DNA from: Streptomyces griseocarneus
GTDB taxonomy: Bacteria > Actinomycetota > Actinomycetes > Streptomycetales > Streptomycetaceae
Reading direction: 5' to 3'
DNA length: 64,000 nucleotides
Assembly (NCBI RefSeq): GCF_014655595.1
Contig: NZ_BNBL01000001.1
Span: forward strand, 1,280,310-1,344,309
A model generated the notes under the pieces. That model made no database searches and was not told where the DNA came from. It saw only the letters and a program-made list of their open reading frames with translations. The position numbers and the translations under genes are program-made. This document shows, one piece after another, positions 17,911-26,235 of the stretch. Within the stretch, counting starts at the first letter, position 1. Each line of letters opens with the position of its first letter.

Positions 17911-18864
17911 ATGGAGATGATCCACATCCGACTGGTGAGCCCCCCTGATCTCACTCCCCGGGCGGTCGGGCTGCTGACCGGCGACCGTTACGTCTTCAAC
18001 CTGATGGTCCTTCCCGAGCGGGCGCGCAACCCCGACGGCGACGCGGTGGAATGCGACATCCTGGCGGGTGCGGCCAACGCCGTGCTGCGGGGTCTGCGCG
18101 AGCTGGAAATCGACCGCCGTGGATCCATCATCATCGAGCCGGTCGAGATGGCCTTCTCCGGCACCGCGGCCGAGGCGGAGAAGCAGCAGCTCGGGGCGCT
18201 CGCGCACGCGCCCGTCTGGGAGGAGGTCGAGGCGCGCATCCGCGCCGAGGGCACCTATCTGCCGAGCTTCTACGTCTACCTGGTCAGCGCGGGCGTCATC
18301 GGAGCGGTGGGAATCATCACCAACTCCCAGATCCTGATCGTCGCGGCGATGGTCGTCGGACCGGAGTACGGCGCCATCACCAGCGTCGCGCTGGGCCTCG
18401 ACCACGGCAACCGCGTCAGGATCCGGCAGGGCCTGTTCGCCCTGACCGCGGGATTCCTGCTGGCCGTCGTGGTGACCTTCCTGTTCTCCTGGACGATCCG
18501 GGGCCTCGGCCTTCAGCCCGAGGCGTTCGACCTGGGCATCAGGCCGGTCTCCACACTGATCGACGCCCCCGACGTCTTCTCGGTCGTCGTCGCGGTCCTG
18601 GCCGGCGTCGTCGGGATCGTGTCGCTGACACAGGCCCGGACGAGCGCGCTGTTCGGCGTCTTCATCTCGGTCACCACCATCCCCGCCGCCGCCGACATCG
18701 GCGTCTCCTGCGCGTTCTCCAGCTGGAGCGAGGCGCGCGGATCCCTGGTCCAGCTCCTGCTCAACATCGTGCTGCTGATCGTGGTGGGCGTGCTGACGCT
18801 CAGATTCCAGCGGGCCGTCTGGCGGTACATCGGCCGGCGCAGCGGGCGCTCCGGCGGCGGATGA
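17911..18864 (+). CDS. DUF389 membrane protein
   Basis: A 317-residue protein of the DUF389 (TIGR00341-like) family. Residues about 1-125 are a soluble, mixed alpha/beta domain; residues about 130-310 hold five or six hydrophobic helices, with the conserved GIITNSQILIVAAMVVGPEYGAI-type stretch near 150 (family core: N-S-x-x-x-I-x-x-A-M-x-x-x-P) and SVTTIPAAADIGV near 260. The biochemical role of the family is not known; a transport or channel function is suspected from the membrane part. GGAGGTC precedes ATG 17911. It is followed by an aldose epimerase with a 184-base gap, so co-transcription is possible but not certain. Confidence 0.82.
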   Translation: MEMIHIRLVSPPDLTPRAVGLLTGDRYVFNLMVLPERARNPDGDAVECDILAGAANAVLRGLRELEIDRRGSIIIEPVEMAFSGTAAEAEKQQLGALAHAPVWEEVEARIRAEGTYLPSFYVYLVSAGVIGAVGIITNSQILIVAAMVVGPEYGAITSVALGLDHGNRVRIRQGLFALTAGFLLAVVVTFLFSWTIRGLGLQPEAFDLGIRPVSTLIDAPDVFSVVVAVLAGVVGIVSLTQARTSALFGVFISVTTIPAAADIGVSCAFSSWSEARGSLVQLLLNIVLLIVVGVLTLRFQRAVWRYIGRRSGRSGGG

Positions 18865-19048
18865 GGCCGCCGTCCCGTCCGGGAGCACCCCAGTGGGCGA
18901 ACGTCCCGGGCGATCGCGCCCGCGGGAACGTGTCGCGCTTGACCGGGCCGGTGCGGGGCAGCACGCTCCCGAGGTGGCGGCCACGTCCGCGGGCCGCCGT
19001 CGCGCCCATGGCCGAGGACGCCGGCCGGGCGGACCGAGGAGGCCACAC

Positions 19049-19969
19049 GTGCAGGAGAGCCGCACCGGACGGCAGCTGACGCTGCGCCACGGTGCGCACA
19101 GTGCGGTCGTCGTCGAGCTGGGCGCGGCGCTGCGGACGTACTCGGTCGGAGAACGCACCGTGGTCGACGGATTCGCCGCACACGACCGGATCACCGGCGG
19201 GCGCGGCCAGATCCTGGTGCCGTGGCCCAACCGGATCCGGGACGGCCGCTACCGCTGGGACGGGCAGGACCTCCAGCTGCCGCTCACCGAGCCGGAAAGC
19301 GGCAACGCCATCCACGGACTGCTCCGGTGGACGTCGTGGCAGGTCGTGGAGGCGAGCGACAGCCGGGCCGTCCTGGAGGTTCCGCTGTGGCCGCAGCCGG
19401 GCTACCCGTTCCGTCTCCACCTCCGCGCCGAGTACGCCCTGGGCGAGGGCGGGCTCGAGGTCGCCGTCACCGCGCACAACCTCGACGCGAGCGCCGCCCC
19501 CTACGGCTTCGGCCACCATCCCTACGTCACGGCGGGCACCGCGGTCGTCGACCAGTCGGTGCTGACCGTCCCCGCCCGCACGTGGCTGCGCACCGACGAG
19601 CGCGGCCTGCCGGTGGCCGCCGAGCCGGTCGCGGGGACGCCGTACGACCTGCGCACCCCGCAGCCTGTCGGAGCGCGCCGGCTGGACACCCCCTTCGGCG
19701 ACCTCGACCGGGACCCGGACGGACGGGCCGTGGTGCGCCTGGCCCATCCGTCGGGTGCGTTCGGTACGGACGTGTGGCTCGGCGAGGGAGCCGACTACGT
19801 GCAGCTCTACACCGGCGACACCCTCCCACCGGGGGAGCGCCGTCGCGCGGTCGCCGTCGAACCGATGACCTGCCCACCGGACGCCTTCCGCAGCGGCACG
19901 GCTCTCGTCAGCCTCGGTCCGGGGGAGCGGCACACCGTCCGGTGGGGGATCACGCCATGGGGGGAATGA
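19049..19969 (+). CDS. Aldose 1-epimerase (mutarotase)
   Basis: A 306-residue mutarotase that interconverts the alpha and beta forms of glucose. VPWPNRIRDGRYRWDG near residue 55 and NAIHGLLRW near 85 are the family's substrate-binding motifs; FGHHPYVTAG near 155 carries the catalytic histidine; the general-base Glu is probably in AVAVEPMTCPPDAF near residue 275. GAGGAGG at 19036-19042 sits six bases before GTG 19049, so the shorter start is preferred over the frame's in-frame GTG upstream. Because beta-glucose is the substrate of glucose 1-dehydrogenases, this gene fits the same sugar-oxidation set. Confidence 0.9.
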   Translation: MQESRTGRQLTLRHGAHSAVVVELGAALRTYSVGERTVVDGFAAHDRITGGRGQILVPWPNRIRDGRYRWDGQDLQLPLTEPESGNAIHGLLRWTSWQVVEASDSRAVLEVPLWPQPGYPFRLHLRAEYALGEGGLEVAVTAHNLDASAAPYGFGHHPYVTAGTAVVDQSVLTVPARTWLRTDERGLPVAAEPVAGTPYDLRTPQPVGARRLDTPFGDLDRDPDGRAVVRLAHPSGAFGTDVWLGEGADYVQLYTGDTLPPGERRRAVAVEPMTCPPDAFRSGTALVSLGPGERHTVRWGITPWGE

Positions 19970-20032
19970 CGGCGGCGTCATGGCCCTCGCCCTGATCCCC
20001 GCCGGGCCCACCACGCGGCGAAGGGGCCGTCC

Positions 20033-21823
20033 GTGACGACGGATCAGGTCCTCATGGGAGTGGGCCTGACCCTGATGCTCGCGGTCGGCTCGCAGGTCCT
20101 GGCGAGCCGCCTGCGCATCCCCGCCCTCATCGTCCTGCTGCCGGTCGGCTTCGCCGCCGGCGCGCTGATCGACGACGTCAACCCCGAGCGGCTGCTGGGG
20201 GCGGCGTTCTCCCCGCTGGTGTCGCTGGCCGTCGCTGTGATCCTCTACGACGCGGGCCTCGGGCTGGACCTGGCGAGGATGAGGGGCCACCGGCGCCGGG
20301 TCGTCTCCAGGCTGATCTGCATCGGGGTACCGGTCACATGGCTGCTCGGCGCGCTCCTCGCCGCGCCTTTGCTGGGCATGTCCCGGCGGGCGGCCGTCAT
20401 GACCGGCGCGATCCTCGTGGTCTCGGGGCCGACGGTCGTCGGACCGCTGCTCGGCTTCGTGCGTCCGAAGGACCGGCTCCAGCACATCCTGGTCTGGGAG
20501 GGCTCCCTCATCGACCCGGTCGGAGGCATCCTGGGAGCACTGGTCTTCCATGCGGTCACGGCCAGTACGGAGCACTACTTCGACAGAGTGGCCGCGGGTT
20601 TCCTGACCGGTGTGGGGATCGGAGCGGCCGGCGGCGTGGCCGGGGCGGCTCTGCTGTGGTGGCTGTTCCGGGCGCTGCCGCTCGGTGAGGTGCTCGGCAC
20701 CACGGTGCAGCTCGCAGCGGTGATCGGTGTGGCGGCCCTCTGCGATGTCCTGCGCGAGGACACGGGACTCATCGCCGCCGTGATGATGGGCCTGGCCGTC
20801 GCCAACCTCCCCGGCATCGACGTCCCGGCGCGCCGGCCGTTCTTCGAAACCCTGGTCACCGTGATCCTGGGCCTGCTCTTCATCTCCATCTCGGCCACCG
20901 TCACCCCGCAGTCGCTGCGCCATGTGGGGCTGCCCGCGCTCGGGCTCGCAGCCTTTCTGGTGCTGGCCGTCAGACCGGTGGTCGCGGCGGTGTCCACCCT
21001 CGGCACGGACCTGACGCGCGGCGAGAGAGGCTTCATCGGCTGGATGGCGCCGCGCGGCATCGTCGCGGCTGCCACCGCGTCGACGTTCTCGGCCGGCCTC
21101 GTGGCCCAGGGGATCGACGGCGCAGCGAAGATCCTCCCCGCCACGTTCGTGGTCATCGTCGCGACCGTGACGCTCTACGGCCTGACCGCCTCGCCCGTGG
21201 CCCGGCTCCTGGGCGCCGTGCGCCCCTCCCGCTCGCGTCCGCTGCTGGTCGGCGGCGACCCGTGGGTGGTCGACCTCGGTGTGGCCCTGAGGTCGGCGGG
21301 GCTGGAGGTCGTGATGTGGGCAGGGCGGGAGCAGCAGCGCGAACGCATCAGGCAGGCCGGGATCGAGCTCGCGCCGGGCGAACTACTGGCCGCCGTCACG
21401 GGCCAGGGCGCAGAGCTGGAGGGCATCACGGCGGTGTTCTTCCTCACCGCCGAGGACGACTTCAACGCACTGGCGGCGACGATTCTGCGCGGCAGCGTGG
21501 AGGGGGCGGTCCACCACCTTGCCGCACCGCCCGAGAGCCACGGCGTGGTGGCGCCGTTCGTCGGTGGCGAGGTCCTGTTCGGCGCGGATCTGACGTGGCC
21601 GGCCTTTTCCCGCAGGTACGAGGACGGGGCGGCCGTCCTGGCCCAGCCCGCCGGCGCCGCTCTGCCGCCCGGTTGCGACCTGCTGTTCCTGGTACGCCCG
21701 GACGGGCGCCTCGATCCGGTCACGGACGCGGGCACACCGCTGCCCGGGCCGGGGGACACGGTGGTTCTGCTGGCCCCCGGCAGGCGGGGTACCGCGCGAA
21801 CACCGGAGCAGGCCGGCCGCTGA
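20033..21823 (+). CDS. CPA1-type cation:proton antiporter with C-terminal cytosolic domain
   Basis: A 596-residue protein. Residues about 1-390 form a 12-helix Na+/H+ exchanger domain (LRIPALIVLLPVGFAAGAL, DAGLGLDL, GAILVVSGPTVVGPLL, EGSLIDPVGGILGALVF near 160). The last contains the conserved D in the ion site. The C-terminal 190 residues (LLVGGDPWVVDLGVALRSAGLEVVMW, then FFLTAEDDFNALAATILRG) resemble a degenerate RCK/TrkA-N nucleotide-binding domain followed by a TrkA-C-like end (DLLFLVRPDGRLDPVTD). The family exports Na+ or K+ for protons; gating by nucleotide is inference. GTG 20033 follows AAGGGG. Its neighbour is a ClC protein, which suggests a pH/osmotic role. Confidence 0.85.
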   Translation: MTTDQVLMGVGLTLMLAVGSQVLASRLRIPALIVLLPVGFAAGALIDDVNPERLLGAAFSPLVSLAVAVILYDAGLGLDLARMRGHRRRVVSRLICIGVPVTWLLGALLAAPLLGMSRRAAVMTGAILVVSGPTVVGPLLGFVRPKDRLQHILVWEGSLIDPVGGILGALVFHAVTASTEHYFDRVAAGFLTGVGIGAAGGVAGAALLWWLFRALPLGEVLGTTVQLAAVIGVAALCDVLREDTGLIAAVMMGLAVANLPGIDVPARRPFFETLVTVILGLLFISISATVTPQSLRHVGLPALGLAAFLVLAVRPVVAAVSTLGTDLTRGERGFIGWMAPRGIVAAATASTFSAGLVAQGIDGAAKILPATFVVIVATVTLYGLTASPVARLLGAVRPSRSRPLLVGGDPWVVDLGVALRSAGLEVVMWAGREQQRERIRQAGIELAPGELLAAVTGQGAELEGITAVFFLTAEDDFNALAATILRGSVEGAVHHLAAPPESHGVVAPFVGGEVLFGADLTWPAFSRRYEDGAAVLAQPAGAALPPGCDLLFLVRPDGRLDPVTDAGTPLPGPGDTVVLLAPGRRGTARTPEQAGR

Positions 21824-21985
21824 GGGGCTCGTGCGCCCCGCTTGGGCCGCTTCGGAATGCCCGCGTGAGGACGGTGTGCCAGGGTGGGAAAACGCCGCCC
21901 GCAGCGGGTGACGCGGCGGTCGGGGTTCGCTGAGGACAACCGGTGAAACCACCTCTCGGGTCCGCGTCGCGAGGAGGCAGGGCGC

Positions 21986-23341
21986 ATGCCGGACGCCAAG
22001 GCAGGACCCACGGACGCGCCGCCGCCGGATCCGCTCACGATCCTCCGGAGCCGCAATTACGTGCTGCTCCTGGTGATGGCCGCGGTGGTCGGCGTGCCGG
22101 TGACCGCGGCGGCTTTCGGCTTCCTCGCACTGGTCGCCGAACTCCAGCCGATGCTCTACACCGATCTGCCCAAGGCGCTGGGATTCCACGACACGCCGCC
22201 TTGGTGGCCGCTGCCCCTGCTCGGCATCGGGGGACTGCTCGTGGGGCTCACGGTGCACTACCTGCCGGGCAAGGGCGGTCACGAGCCGGCGGAGGGGTTC
22301 AAGCCCCAAGGCGCGCCCACACCGATCGAGCTCCCCGGCATCTTCCTCGCCGCCCTGGCGACTCTGGCCTGCGGTGCGGTGCTCGGACCGGAAGCGCCTC
22401 TCATCGCTCTCGGCGGCGGACTGGCCGCGGGTGCCGTACGCCTCGCCAGGCGTGATGCGCCGGCGCAGGTGATCGCGATGATGGGAGCGGCCGGCAGTTT
22501 CGCGGCGATCAGCTCCCTGCTGGGGTCGCCCCTGCTCGGGGCGTTCTTCCTGATGGAGGCCTCGGGGCTCGGTGGACCGATGATGGCCCTGGTGCTGGTG
22601 CCCGGCCTGCTCGCCGCGGGCCTCGGTGCGCTCATCTTCATCGGCCTGGGATCCTGGACCGGGCTGGGCACCTACTCGCTGGCGCTCCCCGACCTGCCCG
22701 AGGCCGTGACGCCGACGGCCGCGGAATTCGGCTGGGCGCTCGTCATCGGACTGTCGGCCGCCGTCGTGGCCGTGGGAATCCGGTGGCTCGCCGTTCACCT
22801 GAAGACGCACGTCGAACGCCGGCGTGTGCCGGCCACGGTGGTCATGGGCCTGGTCGTGGGGGCACTGGCGATCGCCTACGCGGAGAGCACGGGCAAGCCG
22901 CAGAGCGACGTGTTGTATTCGGGCCAGACGGCGCTGGGTCCGTTCCTCGCCCACAGCACCGCGTATTCGGCCGGAGCACTGCTGCTCCTGGTGTTGTGCA
23001 AGGGCCTGGCCTACTGCGCTTCGCTCAGCAGTTTCCGGGGAGGCCCCGTCTTTCCCTCGATGTTCGTGGGCGCGGCGGGCGGCATCCTGCTCTCCCACCT
23101 CCCGGGGCTGTCCCTCATGGCGGGGTTCGCCACGGGCATCGGAGCGATGAGCGCCGCGATGCTCGGACTTCCGCTGGTCTCCGTCCTGCTCGCCACCCTG
23201 CTGCTCGGGTCGCAGGGGCTCACCGTCATGCCGTTGGTGATCGTCTCGGTCGTGGTCTCGCACGTCGTGTCCGCCAGGCTCACACCTCACTCCTCCCCGA
23301 AGCCGGAAGGGGATCCGGGGCCAGGTCGGCAGCAGTCCTGA
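21986..23341 (+). CDS. ClC-family chloride channel/transporter
   Basis: A 451-residue membrane protein with ten or more helices. GAVLGPEAPLIALGGGLAAG near residue 130 is the ClC selectivity segment (G-x-E-x-P), AAISSLLGSPLLGAFFLMEA near 175 matches the F-x-x-P-x-x-x-x-x-F region, and SSFRGGPVFPSMFVGAAGG near 345 is the GGxFxP element. The usual external gating Glu sits in GPEAP, so exchanger activity (Cl-/H+) is possible. The ATG is 162 bases after the antiporter stop; GAGGAGG at 21972 gives a good ribosome site. It ends 12 bases before the convergent LuxR gene. Confidence 0.87.
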   Translation: MPDAKAGPTDAPPPDPLTILRSRNYVLLLVMAAVVGVPVTAAAFGFLALVAELQPMLYTDLPKALGFHDTPPWWPLPLLGIGGLLVGLTVHYLPGKGGHEPAEGFKPQGAPTPIELPGIFLAALATLACGAVLGPEAPLIALGGGLAAGAVRLARRDAPAQVIAMMGAAGSFAAISSLLGSPLLGAFFLMEASGLGGPMMALVLVPGLLAAGLGALIFIGLGSWTGLGTYSLALPDLPEAVTPTAAEFGWALVIGLSAAVVAVGIRWLAVHLKTHVERRRVPATVVMGLVVGALAIAYAESTGKPQSDVLYSGQTALGPFLAHSTAYSAGALLLLVLCKGLAYCASLSSFRGGPVFPSMFVGAAGGILLSHLPGLSLMAGFATGIGAMSAAMLGLPLVSVLLATLLLGSQGLTVMPLVIVSVVVSHVVSARLTPHSSPKPEGDPGPGRQQS

Positions 23342-23353
23342 GACCGTGTCCTT

Positions 23354-24322
23354 TCACAGCCAGCCCAGCCGCGCCGCCTTCAGGCCCGCCTCGAAGCGGC
23401 TGCGGGCGCCGAGCCGGTCCATGATGGAGGCCATCATGCGGCGGGCGGTGCGCGGTGAGACGTGGAGTTGGTGGGCGGCGGACTCGTCCGTGTGCCCCTG
23501 GGCGATGCAGGCGAGCAGGGCGCGTTCGCGGTCGGACAGGGCGTGGTGGTGTTCGGTGCCGAGGGGGGCGGACCGTTCCCAGGTCTGCTCGAAGAGTGCG
23601 ATCAAGGGGGCCAGCAGGGCCGGGTCGGACAGGCACAGGGCGCCTCTGCGGGTGTTGCCCGGGTCGATGGGGATCAGCGCCGACGCCCTGTCGACGAGGA
23701 CCATCCGTGGCGGCAGGCTCGCCGTGGTGCGGAACTCGCCGCGCTGTTCGGTCAGCCACCGCGCGTAGCCCAGGGTCGCGGCGTCCTCGCGGACCCCGTC
23801 CATGCCGATCGTACGGATCGTCACCCCGCGCCCGAGGACGTGTTCGTCGTTGTGCCGTGCCGCCCGCAGGGCCGCCGCCGACTGGGGTCCGCCGGGCATG
23901 AACGTCAGCACCTCGCGGGCCGCGTCGCGGGCCAGCTCCCGGAGCCGTCGCTGCACCGCGTCCATGCCCTCCAGCCGCTCGACGCCGCCGCCGCGGGAGG
24001 AGCGGGTCCCCGTACCGGCGAGCATGCGGATGAACGAGGCGTGGCTGTCGGCTATCTGCCGCTGCCGCTCGATCAGTTCGTCGTGCTGCCGGGCCAGTAA
24101 CTGCTGGAGACCCACGGCCGGCTCGACCGCCAGGAAGCGGCCGGGCGCCTCGAAGGACTCCTGGATCAGCTGGAGCTCGAACAGCTTGTCCAGGCAGGCC
24201 CGGACGCGGTCCGGGGAGGTGGCCAGGCGGGCCGCGATCTCCTCGACTCCCAGGGCGGGGGACTCCAGCATCTCCCGGTAGACCGCCTCGTCCGTCGTCT
24301 CCAGGCCGAGCGTTGCGAACAT
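23354..24322 (-). CDS. LuxR-type transcriptional regulator with TTA codon
   Basis: A 322-residue regulator. The C-terminal 65 residues (LSDRERALLACIAQGHTDESAAHQL... to MDRLGARSRF) are a LuxR/NarL helix-turn-helix. The N-terminal part contains a TrmB-like winged-helix segment (LGVEEIAARLATSPDRVRACLDKLFEL) and a central effector-like domain (about 110-245). Proteins of this shape sit beside many actinomycete secondary-metabolite clusters. Codon 75 (24098-24100) is TTA, the rarest Leu codon here, so expression should need the bldA tRNA and hence be tied to development. It lies at the left end of the NRPS cluster, divergent from it, and probably controls it. Confidence 0.87.
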   Translation of the reverse strand: MFATLGLETTDEAVYREMLESPALGVEEIAARLATSPDRVRACLDKLFELQLIQESFEAPGRFLAVEPAVGLQQLLARQHDELIERQRQIADSHASFIRMLAGTGTRSSRGGGVERLEGMDAVQRRLRELARDAAREVLTFMPGGPQSAAALRAARHNDEHVLGRGVTIRTIGMDGVREDAATLGYARWLTEQRGEFRTTASLPPRMVLVDRASALIPIDPGNTRRGALCLSDPALLAPLIALFEQTWERSAPLGTEHHHALSDRERALLACIAQGHTDESAAHQLHVSPRTARRMMASIMDRLGARSRFEAGLKAARLGWL

Positions 24323-24700
24323 GAGTTCCCCTTTCCGGGCGGTGGGTGCCCCCGTGCCGGACAGTCTGGGCGTAGGCGGTCAACAGCGGATCAACGCCCA
24401 TCGAGGGCTGCTTCCGCCCGTGGCACAAACCGGCCTGGACGGTTTGGACCGGCCCGAACCGGTTCCCGGGCCCGTGGTCGGGCGACCAGGATGGTGTCCA
24501 CCGGGACGGCGTGCGAGGACCGGCCGCCCGATCGGCTCCAGCAGGAGCAGGCCCGAACAGCTCGATCAGACAAGGCGTTTCCCATGGCAGTCCGTACCCG
24601 CGCACCCGGCCGTCCGGCCGTCCCGGCCACCGCAGCCCGGCAGGCCCCGACCTCTCAGGTGGTGCGGCCGCTGTGATCTGGGACTGACGTACCCCCGACG
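24323..24700. other. Regulatory region between LuxR gene and NRPS operon
   Basis: A 378-base gap between divergent genes, the natural site for the promoter of the biosynthetic operon and of the regulator. I found several short GGTT/AACC-type inverted motifs around 24430-24470 (CCGG/AACCGGTT) but no clear -10/-35 pair. A 30-residue frame beginning at 24584 (MAVRTRAPGRP start) has poor ribosome-binding support and is not called. Confidence 0.5.
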
Positions 24701-24982
24701 ATGCGACTGACCGTCATCACTCTGGCCGCCACCGGGGCCGGCGCCCGTCAGGTACTCGACGGAGCGCAGGTAGCCGCCGTGCTGTGGGTCGCGGCAGCCG
24801 CCGAGGACCGTTTGGAGCACATCAGCACGCGCTGCGCTCCCGGCCGCCTCCACCTGGGGATCTTCACCACGGCACTCTCCGAGGCCGCCGCCGAGGCCGC
24901 GGCCCTCGGCATCTGCCGACGCGCGCTGGCCATGTCCCCGCTCCTGCGCGACTGGAGCGTCCGCGCCGTCCGCCCCGCGTAG
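24701..24982 (+). CDS. Small unknown protein at the head of the NRPS cluster
   Basis: A 93-residue frame of coding character, Ala-rich and mostly helical ([43 protein letters not shown]). I recognise no family and no RiPP leader or core features. No good ribosome binding site precedes ATG 24701, so translation is uncertain. Position between the regulator and mbtH suggests it belongs to the cluster. Confidence 0.5.
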   Translation: MRLTVITLAATGAGARQVLDGAQVAAVLWVAAAAEDRLEHISTRCAPGRLHLGIFTTALSEAAAEAAALGICRRALAMSPLLRDWSVRAVRPA

Positions 24983-25100
24983 GGCCGGCATCCGCCCACC
25001 CGTGACAGCCCCGTCGGTCACCGGCACGCACGCCGCGCCGGTGCGCCGCCGTACCCCGGACCCGTACCACCCCCCATCCAATGCAGAGAGGGAATTCCCC

Positions 25101-25313
25101 ATGGCCAACCCCTTCGAGGGCGACGACGGCGAGTACCTGGTTCTGACGAACGAGGAGAACCAGCACTCGCTCTGGCCCGCGGGCATCGACGTGCCCGCCG
25201 GATGGACCGTCGTCCACGGCAAGGACACCAGGGCCGCCTGCCTCGACCACATCGAGCGGAGCTGGACCGACATGCGCCCGGCCTCCCTGATCGCCCTCAC
25301 CCGCGAGCCGTAG
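25101..25313 (+). CDS. MbtH-like protein
   Basis: A 70-residue MbtH homologue that binds and activates NRPS adenylation domains. The signature is complete: [46 protein letters not shown], with the invariant Trp residues. AGAGGGA at 25086-25092 precedes ATG 25101, so the longer frame upstream is rejected. It is the first clear member of the operon running to 49386 and probably partners every A domain of the three synthetases and the free A-T protein. Confidence 0.96.
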   Translation: MANPFEGDDGEYLVLTNEENQHSLWPAGIDVPAGWTVVHGKDTRAACLDHIERSWTDMRPASLIALTREP

Positions 25314-25386
25314 CACGGGCCTCCCCGTCCCGGCCCCTTCCCGCCCCGGTCCCGCCCGCCCGATCCACCCGATCCGGAGACCCTCC

Positions 25387-26235
25387 ATGCCCGAACAGCG
25401 GCAGCCGGTCCGTACGGCCCGGCCCCGGCACTACCTGATGTGCCGTCCGACGCACTTCGCCGTCGACTACCGCATCAACCCCTGGATGGACCCCGCCAAG
25501 CCGGTCGACACCGCGCTGGCCGTGCTCCAGTGGGAGCGGCTGTACGACCTCTACCAGCAGCTCGGCCACACCGTCGACCTGATCGAGCCGGTCCCCGGCC
25601 TGCCCGACATGGTCTACTCCGCGAACGGCGCCACCGTCCACGACGGCCGCGTCCTGGTCGCCAACTTCCGCTACGAGCAGCGGGCCGCCGAGGCCCCCGC
25701 CTACCGCGCGTGGTTCGAGAACGCCGGCCACACCGAGGTGAAGGCCGCCGAGCACACCAACGAGGGCGAGGGCGACTACCTGGTGGCCGGCGGCCGGGTG
25801 CTGGCCGGCACGGGCTTCCGCACCGACCCCGCCGCGCACGCCGAGGCCCAGGAACTGTTCGGCGTCCCCGTCGTCACCCTGACGCTCGTCGACCCGCGCT
25901 TCTACCACCTCGACACCGCGCTCGCCGTCCTCGACGACGACGAGATCATGTACTACCCGGCCGCCTTCTCGGAGGACAGCCGGCGGACACTGCGGGAGCT
26001 GTTCCCCGACGCGATCCTCGCCGACGAGGCGGACGCCGAGGTGTTCGGCCTGAACGCCGTCTCCGACGGGCTCAACGTCCTCCTCCCGCAGGCCGCGACC
26101 GCCCTCGCCGGCAAGCTCGCCGCCCGCGGCTTCCGGCCCGTCGGCGTCGACCTGTCCGAACTCCTCAAGGGCGGCGGCAGCGTCAAGTGCTGCACCCTGG
26201 AGATCCGCCACCGCGCCACGGGCGGGACCCGGTGA
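25387..26235 (+). CDS. Dimethylarginine dimethylaminohydrolase-like enzyme (guanidino-group modifying)
   Basis: A 282-residue member of the amidinotransferase/arginine deiminase superfamily closest to dimethylarginine dimethylaminohydrolase (DDAH). MCRPTHFAVDY and INPWMDP open it; DMVYSANGATV carries an early active-site segment; FYHLDTALAVLDDDEIMYYP contains the catalytic His-Asp; the nucleophile is one of the Cys pair in GGGSVKCCTLEIR. Family chemistry hydrolyses the guanidino group of (methyl)arginine to citrulline and an amine, or transfers it. In this cluster it may supply citrulline, or ornithine-type precursors, or modify an Arg-like residue. The stop overlaps the next start (GTGA), so the enzyme is made with the oxygenase. 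Confidence 0.87.
   Translation: MPEQRQPVRTARPRHYLMCRPTHFAVDYRINPWMDPAKPVDTALAVLQWERLYDLYQQLGHTVDLIEPVPGLPDMVYSANGATVHDGRVLVANFRYEQRAAEAPAYRAWFENAGHTEVKAAEHTNEGEGDYLVAGGRVLAGTGFRTDPAAHAEAQELFGVPVVTLTLVDPRFYHLDTALAVLDDDEIMYYPAAFSEDSRRTLRELFPDAILADEADAEVFGLNAVSDGLNVLLPQAATALAGKLAARGFRPVGVDLSELLKGGGSVKCCTLEIRHRATGGTR

Noticed and set aside
15156..17954. A 932-codon minus-strand frame across the GH15 and cyclase genes
   Set aside because: It reads in another frame and carries none of the conserved motifs that the GH15 and cyclase frames show.
24584..24676. Short frame MAVRTRAPGRP... as a RiPP precursor or leader peptide
   Set aside because: No ribosome site, no RiPP maturation gene nearby, and composition typical of high-GC spacer DNA.
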